The notes below the pieces were generated by a model, which ran no database searches, had not been told where the DNA came from, and saw only the letters and a list, made by a program, of their open reading frames with translations. The translations under genes and the position numbers were made by a program. Positions 58,047 through 64,000 of a DNA stretch of 64,000 nucleotides are shown here, piece by piece (position 1 is the stretch's first letter; every line of letters starts with the position of its first letter). The stretch is from contig JACPVA010000103.1 in the NCBI GenBank assembly GCA_016191995.1, positions 1 to 64,000 of the forward strand, in the 5' to 3' direction. The stretch comes from Burkholderiales bacterium (lineage in GTDB: Bacteria > Pseudomonadota > Gammaproteobacteria > Burkholderiales > Burkholderiaceae_C).

Positions 58047-58241
58047 CGCGCGGCCCGAGCCGGCCTGGCAGCCTGAAGCCAAGGCCGCGGCTGTAGCGGA
58101 TGCGTCCGCTGCCGCCCCGATGTCTCTGCATGGTGCGGCTGTGTTCGGCGGGTCGTCATTTCAGCAAGTTGACTGGGCTCGCGACGCGGCACGGGTCGAC
58201 GTGAAGGCGGTTGCGTCAGAGTCGCCGGCTATCCTCGCGCG

Positions 58242-59243
58242 ATGCTGCCGACTTCGACGCTCTTCTTCGTCCACATCCCCAAGACCGCTGGCACCAGCTT
58301 TCGGCGTTCGATTGCCGACGCAGTCGGTGACGGGCATTGCCACTTCGACTACGGGCCGAGTAGCTCGGAGACCTCGCCACTGGTGAAGCAGCTCGCCTAC
58401 GACGAGCCCGACCTGTTTCGGCTTCAGCAAGCGCTCGCGCGCGCGTCCTGTCGCCTGCTGGCGGGGCATGTCCACGCGGGTCGGTACGCCCCGCTCGTCC
58501 CTGCGGCCCGGGTGGTCAGCTTCGTGCGCGACCCAGTGCAGCAGGTCATGTCACACTACGAGCATCAGCGCCTCCATAACCGCTACCCTGGCTCCTTGGA
58601 GGATTTCCTGCGCGGTCCGCTGGGCCCCGGCTTTCAAGCGCGTGTGCTTGCGGCGCTGCCAATCGAAGCCTTGGGCTTTGTCGGTGTGACGGAACGCTAC
58701 GAAGACAGTCTGCGCGCATTCAGCACGGCCTTCGGCATCACGCTTGAGGTTCGGCGCCTGAACCTCAACCCGTCTCGCGCCCAGGGCGCCTTTCCGGCGC
58801 CTGCTTACGCGGTGCCCGATGAATTGCGCGGGCTCATGGAAGAGCGCGGTGGGCCCGACCAGGTGCTTTATCAGAGGGCCAATGCCCTGCTCGACGCACG
58901 TCTGGAGGCCATGGCGGCCGCACAACCGTTCGTGCACGGCGCACTTACCGCTGTGGTGCCGACGCACATCGGCGGCTTCGCCTATCTGACCGGCAGTCAG
59001 AAGCCGGTGCGGGTGCAGGTCCTCGTCAATCGCCGCATCGTTCGCGAGGTATTGGCCACCGCCGACCGCCCGGCGCTGCGCGCCCTCAAGGTGCCGCGCA
59101 ATGCCTTCGTCGGATTTGACTACCGTCCCGCCGAGCCACTGGCTGTGGGAGACAGTGTCTCGGTCCGCGTGGCGGCCACCGGCCAGTTGCTGGGTGAAAT
59201 CGATCTGTTTGCGCCCAAGGAGCGTCGCGGCCAAAGGTCATGA
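58242..59243 (+). CDS. Sulfotransferase family protein with C-terminal beta domain
   Basis: A 333-residue protein. The sulfotransferase domain (1-215) has FFVHIPKTAGTSFRRSI (phosphosulfate loop, residues 8-24) and VVSFVRDPVQQVMSHYEHQR (3'-phosphate motif, about 91-110). The C-terminal 100 residues (about 232-325) are a small beta domain, GGFAYLTGSQKPVRVQVLVN ... FVGFDYRPAEPLAVGDSVSV, resembling the N-terminal domain of the glycosyltransferase at 43620 (G-x-GWAF, later GFHF). Starts ATG 58242. Shared accessory domains argue that both act on the same glycan, which is inference. Confidence 0.85.
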   Translation: MLPTSTLFFVHIPKTAGTSFRRSIADAVGDGHCHFDYGPSSSETSPLVKQLAYDEPDLFRLQQALARASCRLLAGHVHAGRYAPLVPAARVVSFVRDPVQQVMSHYEHQRLHNRYPGSLEDFLRGPLGPGFQARVLAALPIEALGFVGVTERYEDSLRAFSTAFGITLEVRRLNLNPSRAQGAFPAPAYAVPDELRGLMEERGGPDQVLYQRANALLDARLEAMAAAQPFVHGALTAVVPTHIGGFAYLTGSQKPVRVQVLVNRRIVREVLATADRPALRALKVPRNAFVGFDYRPAEPLAVGDSVSVRVAATGQLLGEIDLFAPKERRGQRS

Positions 59244-59252
59244 CTTGACGGT

Positions 59253-59272
59253 GGAGCATGGGGCAATGCTCC
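59253..59272. terminator. Possible terminator hairpin between converging genes
   Basis: GGAGCAT (59253-59259) pairs perfectly with ATGCTCC (59266-59272) around a 6-base loop, ten bases after the sulfotransferase stop and facing the converging GT92-like gene. No T tract follows, so this is tentative. Confidence 0.35.
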
Positions 59273-59387
59273 GGACTCTTCGGGCCGCATGACCAGGCAC
59301 TGAAAAGTTGGATGAACCGAAGAGTCGGATGAAGCAGAATGAAGCCTCGTTCGGCGCAGCCTTCCGCGGAACCGGAAAAGCACGCCC

Positions 59388-59938
59388 TCACTCTTTGACG
59401 CTTCGACCTCGGCCGCGATCGTAGTGCTCCTTGGCTTGCCGATCGGTGGAGTCAAAGACCTTCTGGCTGTAAGGAAACCCCGCGACCGACGCTCGCCCGC
59501 GCCTTCCCTTCGCCTCATAGTCGGCAAGAGAGCGAACGTAGTAGTGATTGATCCACGCATGGACGTGCGAGGGCGGCTCGGAGAAGGGGCCCTGGACCGG
59601 GATCCCCAACTCGTTGACCGGAAGCCTTCCGTTCCGGAACACGCAGAAATGGGCATTGTGCAGGGATTTCACCGCCGCCACCCGCGAGATCGTCTTCACG
59701 TGCTTGTGCACAGGCGCCGCTCTTTGGAGGCACCGGTCGAAGGTTGCGAAGACGTCTCCGTCGGGCGGGGGCTCCTTGCGGCCCGAGGAGCCGAAGTTCA
59801 ACCAGTGTAGGCATACTCCGACTTCCTCCGGGTATCCATCGAGGAATTCCGGGAGTGTTCGCTCCGGGATGACGATGAACTCGTCGTCGTCGATGAGGGC
59901 AGCCCACTCGAATCCTCCTGCCTTGATGACGTCCATGC
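59388..59938 (-). pseudogene. GT92-like glycosyltransferase, C-terminal part (split by IS21)
   Basis: The 3' half of a glycosyltransferase gene interrupted by the IS21-family element. The part after the junction encodes 181 residues beginning DVIKAGGFEWAALIDDDEFI, where DDDEF is the metal-binding DxD motif of the GT92/DUF23 or Glyco_tranf_2_4 group, and includes HKHVKTISRV and NAHFCVF. The 5' half lies at 62878-63094. When the IS and one copy of the CCATGC target duplication are removed, codon Met72 of the 5' part joins GAC of the 3' part in frame. The reconstructed protein is 253 residues. No start or promoter remains for this half, unless the IS provides one. Confidence 0.88.
59933..59938 (+). 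repeat. Target-site duplication CCATGC, left copy
   Basis: The 6 bases immediately before the left TG of the IS element are CCATGC, identical to 62878-62883 immediately after its right CA. IS21-family elements generate short duplications of this size. Both copies lie in the disrupted GT92-like gene. Confidence 0.85.
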
Positions 59939-59942
59939 TGCG

Positions 59943-60026
59943 TATTTCGGAGGAGCGTGACCGCCCGTTTCGGCATCGTGACCGCCGAATTCGGGAGCGT
60001 GACCGGTCATTTCGGTAGCGTGACCG
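59943..60026 (+). repeat. IS21 left-end 21-bp repeats, four copies
   Basis: Four head-to-tail 21-bp units starting at 59943, 59964, 59985 and 60006, each ending CGTGACCG and sharing TTTCGG or a close variant. IS21 left ends normally show a few such repeats; four regular units are clear here. They are presumed IstA binding sites. Confidence 0.85.
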
Positions 60027-60142
60027 ACGGACGTCTGGTATCCGCCGGAAGGCGGTCGCCGGCCTGTCAATGGGCTCGGTGCTGGTGTTGCGTATGAACC
60101 ACTGCGGCGGCATAGCGTCACGGCCTTTTGGCCGGAGCGCCG

Positions 60143-61669
60143 ATGCCGCAGCAACGAATGGACATACGCATGATCAAGGACATCCTCAGACTCAAGTACA
60201 GCGCCGCGCTGTCGCACGAGGCCATCGCGCACAGCCTCGGCATCTCCAAGGGCGTCGTCGCCAAGTACCTCGGCCTGGCCGGCGCCGCCGGCCTGGACTG
60301 GGCCACCGTGGCGGACCTCGACGAGGCCGGGCTGGAGCGCCGGCTGCTGGGCCGCAGCATCGCCGAGACCCAGGTGATCGAGCCCGACTTCGCCCGCGTG
60401 CATGTCGAGCTGCGCCGCAAGGGCGTCACGCTGATGCTGCTGTGGCAGGAGTACCGCGCCGCCCATGAAGGCCGGCGTACCTGGGCCTACACCCAGTTCT
60501 GCGGGCACTACAAGACCTTCGCCAAGACCCTGAAGCGCTCGATGCGCCAGCACCGGCGCGCCGGCGAGAAGCTGTTCATCGACTACGCCGGCTCGACCCT
60601 GGCGCTGGCCGACGGCTCGCGCGCACAGGTCTTCGTCGCCGCCATGGGGGCGTCGAGCTACACCTTCGCCTGCGCCACGGCCGACCAGAGCATGCGCTCG
60701 TGGCTGGGCGCCATGGCGCGGGCGCTGAGCTTCTACGGCGGCTGCCCGCAGCTGATCGTGCCCGACAACCCGCGCTCGCTGGTCTCGGGCGCCTGTCGCT
60801 ACGAGCCCAAGCTCAACGAGACGGTGCGCGACTTCGCCCGCCACTACGCCGTCTCGATCCTGCCTGCGCGCCCGTATTCGCCCAAGGACAAGGCCACCGC
60901 AGAGTCCGCCGTGCAAGTCGTCACCCGCTGGATCCTGGCGCGGCTGCGGCACGCTGTGCTGGCCGACGTGCACGCCGCCGACGCGGCGATCTCGGCGCTG
61001 CTGGCGTCGCTGAACGAGCGGCCGTTCCAGAAGCTCGACGGCAGCCGCGCCAGCCTGTTCGCCACGCTGGACGGCCCGGCCTTGACGCCGCTGCCGGCGC
61101 AGCCCTGGCAGTGGGCCACCTTCAAGACGGTCAAGGCGCACATCGACTACCACGTCGAGGTCGAACACCACCGCTACAGCGTGCCGCATTCGCTGGTGGG
61201 GCTGGAGTTGGAGGCGCGCGTCACCGACGCGCTGGTGGAGCTGCTGCACCGCGGCCAGCGCGTGGCCTGCCACGCCCGCAGCCGCCGCCGCGGCGGCTTC
61301 ACCACGGTGGACGCGCACATGCCCGCAGCGCACCGGGCGCACAAGCAGTGGACGCCCGAGCGGCTGATCCACTGGGGCGGCGGCATCGGCCCGAACACGG
61401 GCCAGTTCGTGGCTCAGCTGCTGCAGCGCTTCAAGCATCCCGAGCACGGCTACCGCAGCTGCCTGGGCCTGCTCAGCCAGGCCAAGCACTACGGCCCGGC
61501 GCGGCTGGAGGCGGCCTGCAAGCTGGCCCTGGAGCTGCGCGCCGGGCACTACCGCCACGTGCGCGACATCCTGGCCAACGGGCGCGACCTTGTCCCCCGC
61601 AGCGGGCCTGCGCCGGAGTGGGTGGCGCCCGTGCACGACAACGTGCGCGGCGCGGCCAACTACCACTGA
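60143..61669 (+). CDS. istA: IS21 transposase IstA
   Basis: DDE transposase of 508 residues. An N-terminal HTH (ILRLKYSAALSHEAIAHSLG near residue 16) precedes the catalytic core with FIDYAGSTLAL (first Asp), IVPDNPRSLV (second Asp) and DKATAESAVQVVTRWILARL (Glu). The C-terminal part has HYSVP-like YSVPHSLVGLELEARVTD. I start at ATG 60143; ATG 60158 and TTG 60128 are near alternatives. It is followed after 71 bases by istB. Reading frame is intact. Confidence 0.95.
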   Translation: MPQQRMDIRMIKDILRLKYSAALSHEAIAHSLGISKGVVAKYLGLAGAAGLDWATVADLDEAGLERRLLGRSIAETQVIEPDFARVHVELRRKGVTLMLLWQEYRAAHEGRRTWAYTQFCGHYKTFAKTLKRSMRQHRRAGEKLFIDYAGSTLALADGSRAQVFVAAMGASSYTFACATADQSMRSWLGAMARALSFYGGCPQLIVPDNPRSLVSGACRYEPKLNETVRDFARHYAVSILPARPYSPKDKATAESAVQVVTRWILARLRHAVLADVHAADAAISALLASLNERPFQKLDGSRASLFATLDGPALTPLPAQPWQWATFKTVKAHIDYHVEVEHHRYSVPHSLVGLELEARVTDALVELLHRGQRVACHARSRRRGGFTTVDAHMPAAHRAHKQWTPERLIHWGGGIGPNTGQFVAQLLQRFKHPEHGYRSCLGLLSQAKHYGPARLEAACKLALELRAGHYRHVRDILANGRDLVPRSGPAPEWVAPVHDNVRGAANYH

Positions 61670-61740
61670 TGGCACGGGCACCGGCGCCGACGCCGCCGCC
61701 ATCGCCATCGCCGAATCAACCGAATGCAAGGACCCCGAAC

Positions 61741-62523
61741 ATGATGATGAACAACACCCTGGCGCAGCTGCGCGAGCTCAAGCTCGTGGGCATGGCCAGC
61801 GCCGTCGAAGAACAACTCTGCAGCACCGCCAGCACCGCCATGAGCTTCGAGGAGAGGCTGGCGCTGATGGTCGACCGCGAGGTGCACCAGCGTGCCGACA
61901 AGCGCCACGCGGCGCTGCTCAAGCGGGCGCGGCTGAAGTACCCGCAGGCCTGCATCGAGGACGTCGACGGCCGCGCCGGGCGCGGCTTCGAGCGGCCGGC
62001 GCTGATGAGTCTGGCGCTGTCGCGCTGGGTCGAGGACGGCACGGCAGTCCTCGTGACCGGACCCACCGGCTCGGGCAAGTCGTGGCTGGCTTGTGCCCTG
62101 GCGCAATACGCCTGCCGGCGGGGGCGGTCGGCGCTGTACCTGCGCGTGCCACGGCTGGCCGAGGAACTGCGCATCCTGCACGGCAATGGCGGCTTCACGC
62201 GCTGGCTGGCGGCGCTGGCGCGCACCGACGTGCTGTTGCTCGACGACTGGGCGCTGGCAGCCATGGACGGACCGACGCGGGCCGACCTGATGGAGGTGAT
62301 CGACGACCGTGCGGGCACGCGCGCCACGATCATCGCCAGCCAGTTGCCGGTGGAACACTGGCACGCCTGGATCGGTGACGCGAGCATCGCCGACGCGATC
62401 CTCGACCGGCTGCTGTCGCGCAGCCACCGATTGGCGCTGAAGGGCAAGTCGCTGCGTGCGCAAAAGCCCGGGGCGGCCACGGCCGCCATCGGCGGCAGCG
62501 ACACCGCCGACGCGGCGCGCTGA
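61741..62523 (+). CDS. istB: IS21 helper ATPase IstB
   Basis: AAA+ ATPase of 260 residues that selects target DNA and assists IstA. Walker A is GPTGSGKSWLACALAQYACR near residue 107; Walker B is DVLLLDDWALAAMDGPTRAD; the N-terminal IstB segment LAQLRELKLVGMASAVEEQL is standard. Three consecutive ATGs at 61741 make the exact start uncertain by a few residues. Intact. Confidence 0.95.
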   Translation: MMMNNTLAQLRELKLVGMASAVEEQLCSTASTAMSFEERLALMVDREVHQRADKRHAALLKRARLKYPQACIEDVDGRAGRGFERPALMSLALSRWVEDGTAVLVTGPTGSGKSWLACALAQYACRRGRSALYLRVPRLAEELRILHGNGGFTRWLAALARTDVLLLDDWALAAMDGPTRADLMEVIDDRAGTRATIIASQLPVEHWHAWIGDASIADAILDRLLSRSHRLALKGKSLRAQKPGAATAAIGGSDTADAAR

Positions 62524-62832
62524 GCAGCGCAAGCCCTGTGGATTTGTGGACAGGCCCGCTGGCGCGGGCTTCCCGACTGAACGCCCAAGGGCGTTCACCT
62601 GTGGATGGCCGGATGGACAACCCTGCGGGTTGCCCACGCGCCCACCCACAGGCCGTCGGCTGCCCACAAGCTCCACAGGGCCCCACCACGGGAGATGAAG
62701 AAGAACAAGCAATACCCCGCGCGCCGCTCGGGCATCGCAGGGCCGTCAACAGCCGCCAAGGAGGCCATCAACCCGCCAGCCCACCCGCCTTACTACACTC
62801 TCAACCGCGCAACCCAGCACCGAGCCTCGGAT
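62524..62832 (+). other. IS21 right non-coding segment
   Basis: About 310 bases between istB and the right-end repeats. It contains several GC hairpins (GCCCGCTGGCGCGGGC, GCCCAAGGGCG) and repeated TGTGGA/CCACAGG words, but no ORF with support. It belongs to the insertion sequence. Confidence 0.6.
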
Positions 62833-62874
62833 CGGTCACGTTCCCGAAATCACCGGTCACGTTCGCCGAAATGC
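62833..62874 (-). repeat. IS21 right-end 21-bp repeats, two copies
   Basis: Two 21-bp units (62833-62853 and 62854-62874) in inverse orientation to the four left-end units, each starting CGGTCACGTTC. The terminal GCA at 62875-62877 completes the IS end. Confidence 0.85.
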
Positions 62875-62877
62875 GCA

Positions 62878-62883
62878 CCATGC
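62878..62883 (+). repeat. Target-site duplication CCATGC, right copy
   Basis: CCATGC directly follows the IS right end and matches 59933-59938. The pair defines the insertion point inside codons 71-73 of the GT92-like gene. Confidence 0.85.
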
Positions 62884-63094
62884 CATGCCGATAGGCGGTG
62901 AGTTGCCCGTGGACTCCGGGCCAACGCGTGACCGTGACGTGTTCCCCGTACTCGGGGATCGGCTCGAGGCTCTCGTTGTCGTAGATGAAGATATGCGACG
63001 CGCCAATCCCGAGGTGGTAGTCGATCCAAAAGCGGATGTACGGCTCGTAGCAGTCCCTGATGGCGGCGAGTATTGCGATCTTTCCAACGGGCAT
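62878..63094 (-). pseudogene. GT92-like glycosyltransferase, N-terminal part (split by IS21)
   Basis: The 5' half of the disrupted gene: 72 codons from ATG 63094 (MPVGKIAILAAIRDCYEPYI) to Met72 at the IS junction. KIAILAAIRDCYEPYIRFW and HLGIGASHIFIYDNES are typical of the GT92/Glyco_tranf_2_4 N-terminus, where the enzyme scans an acceptor and starts the GT-A fold. The frame runs on into the IS for a further 25 codons before stopping at 62801. With the part at 59388-59938 it rebuilds an uninterrupted gene. An upstream in-frame ATG at 63181 overlaps the next gene and is unlikely. Confidence 0.88.
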
Positions 63095-63179
63095 TGGTGG
63101 ACCTTGGTTTCTAAGCCGGCAGAGCCGGAACCAGACAAGCAATACGATTGCCGGCGACCCGACAGAACGGGAGTCGGTC

Positions 63180-64000
63180 ATGGCGGCGACGGCACTGGTT
63201 GAACGACACGCGGCGAACTTGCACGGGGTCCTGTCGTGCTACGACCGGATCATCATCACCGGCACGTTGCCCGGTGCGTGCTACGCCGGCGGGATGACGA
63301 GCTTTCTGTATTCGCGAGGCATCCGCATCTTCGACTACGCGCGCTTTGCCGAGCCGCTGCGCGATCGCGTGCGACAACGTGCGCAAGAAGTCGCGCAGGC
63401 CAACGGGGTGGCCATCGAGCACGTCGACAAGAGCCACGTGCGCAAGGAGGATCTGGTGGCGCGCGTGCTGGCCGCGCGCGGGCGACGCGCCGGGGCTGGT
63501 GCACGTGATCTCGGCCATGGAGAGCTGCCCGAGCTACCAGCCGTGGTTGAACAAGGCCAAAGGCCACGTTCTCCTGCGCCCGGACACCGGCAAGTGACTG
63601 CACTGCTACTTCTACTTCATCGACCAGGAATTGGGGCTGTGCTACCTGCGCGTGCCCACCTGGGCGCCGTTCACGCTGCAGTTCTACTGCAACGGTCACA
63701 GCGCGCTGGCGCGTTCGCTGCAGCGCGAGGGCATCGAGTTCGTGCAGGAGGACAACGCCTTCTTGCGCATCACCGACCTCGCGCGCGCGCAAGCGCTGGC
63801 CGATAACTTCAACCCCGAACACCTGCACCGCCGCCTGAAGCGCTACGCCCACTGGCTGTGCCCGGTGGCCGACGTGTTCGCGCAGGACGACCGGCACTGG
63901 AGCATCCGTCAGGCCGAGTACTCCACCGACCTGATGTTTCGCAGCCGCGACATCCTGGTGCCGCTGTACGACACGCTGTCGCGCCAGGCGGTGCTGGCCG
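63180..64000 (+). pseudogene. Decayed gene of a repeated hypothetical-protein family (3' end beyond window)
   Basis: The sequence encodes, in pieces, a protein beginning MAATALVERHAANLHGVLSC and continuing RIIITGTLPGACYAGGMTSF. A +1 base in the GGG at 63480-63482 shifts the frame, after which GDAPGLVHVISAMESCPSYQ continues in frame +1. A TGA at 63595-63597 then interrupts what should read GK-Cys-LHCYFYFIDQELG; beyond it the frame stays open to the window end. I recall proteins like this as a widespread family of about 440 residues, often present in several copies and sometimes annotated as MarR-like; function is not known. It could be part of a mobile element. Confidence 0.72.

Larger units (their letters stand above)
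59939..62877 (+). mobile_element. Complete IS21-family insertion sequence (2939 bp)
   Basis: The element begins TGCGTATTTCGG at 59939 and ends, read on the other strand, TGCGCATTTCGG at 62877, the TG...CA termini of IS21 elements. It carries istA and istB in the usual order. Its left end has four tandem 21-bp repeats with consensus ATTTCGGnAnCGTGACCG (59943-60026) and its right end two inverted ones (62833-62874), which are the expected transposase-binding multiple repeats. Both genes are intact, so it may be active. It is inserted in a GT92-like gene in opposite orientation. Confidence 0.95.

Noticed and set aside
63595-63597. TGA where homologues appear to have Cys, considered as selenocysteine
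   Set aside because: An upstream frameshift already breaks the gene, no SECIS-like hairpin is evident after the TGA and no selenoprotein family is known here; decay or sequencing error is simpler.

Overview
The window is chromosomal DNA from a very GC-rich betaproteobacterium, most likely order Burkholderiales near the Rubrivivax/Leptothrix/Methylibium group. The reasons are the strong G/C third-position bias, frequent GTG/TTG starts in 4-base stop/start overlaps, the familiar ppx-sixA-ppk and xseB-ispA-dxs neighbourhoods, and Burkholderiales-type intergenic repeats. The species assignment is inference. I found no rRNA, tRNA or CRISPR array.

1-4.3 kb, minus strand: an isoprenoid operon xseB-ispA-dxs followed by folE2. 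4.8-8.9 kb, plus strand: a chromate-resistance operon chrB-chrA-ChrB-like-MFS. 9.0-11.1 kb: a Rieske oxygenase translationally coupled to an EamA transporter. The 4.8-11.1 kb block lies between two direct 139-bp repeats. 11.3-28.4 kb is mostly housekeeping: a two-domain sulfurtransferase, a universal stress protein, a Tat-exported dienelactone hydrolase, polyphosphate metabolism (ppx, sixA, ppk), another EamA transporter, a MOSC protein, a UbiH-like flavoprotein, two tandem DsbC-type isomerases, DUF3429 and DUF3108 proteins, an enoyl-CoA hydratase, a 690-bp gene-free block of nested inverted repeats, a PNPOx-like protein and lysS.

28.6-46.7 kb, plus strand, is a surface-polysaccharide locus. 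It makes nucleotide sugars (a UDP-HexNAc dehydrogenase, a UDP-GlcNAc 2-epimerase, and dTDP-rhamnose enzymes rfbBDAC), exports polymer with a capsule-type ABC system (KpsM, KpsT, KpsE and KpsD homologues) and assembles it with two very large multidomain glycosyltransferases. An unrelated AAA/DUF4143 ATPase sits inside the locus behind a 37-bp dyad that abuts its start codon.

46.9-59.2 kb is an accessory island, visibly less GC-rich in its first part. It holds four sulfotransferase-like proteins (one fused to a DUF6473-like domain, one with a C-terminal beta domain resembling that of the neighbouring glycosyltransferase), a large secreted protein of unknown function, a secreted S8 protease and two secreted paralogues of an unrecognised family. 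With the capsule genes this suggests a modified, possibly sulfated, surface glycan.

59.4-64 kb: a GT92-like glycosyltransferase gene is split by a complete IS21-family element (59939-62877) with 6-bp target duplications. Removing the element and one duplication restores an intact 253-codon reading frame. The window ends in a decayed copy (frameshift plus nonsense codon) of another repeated-type gene.
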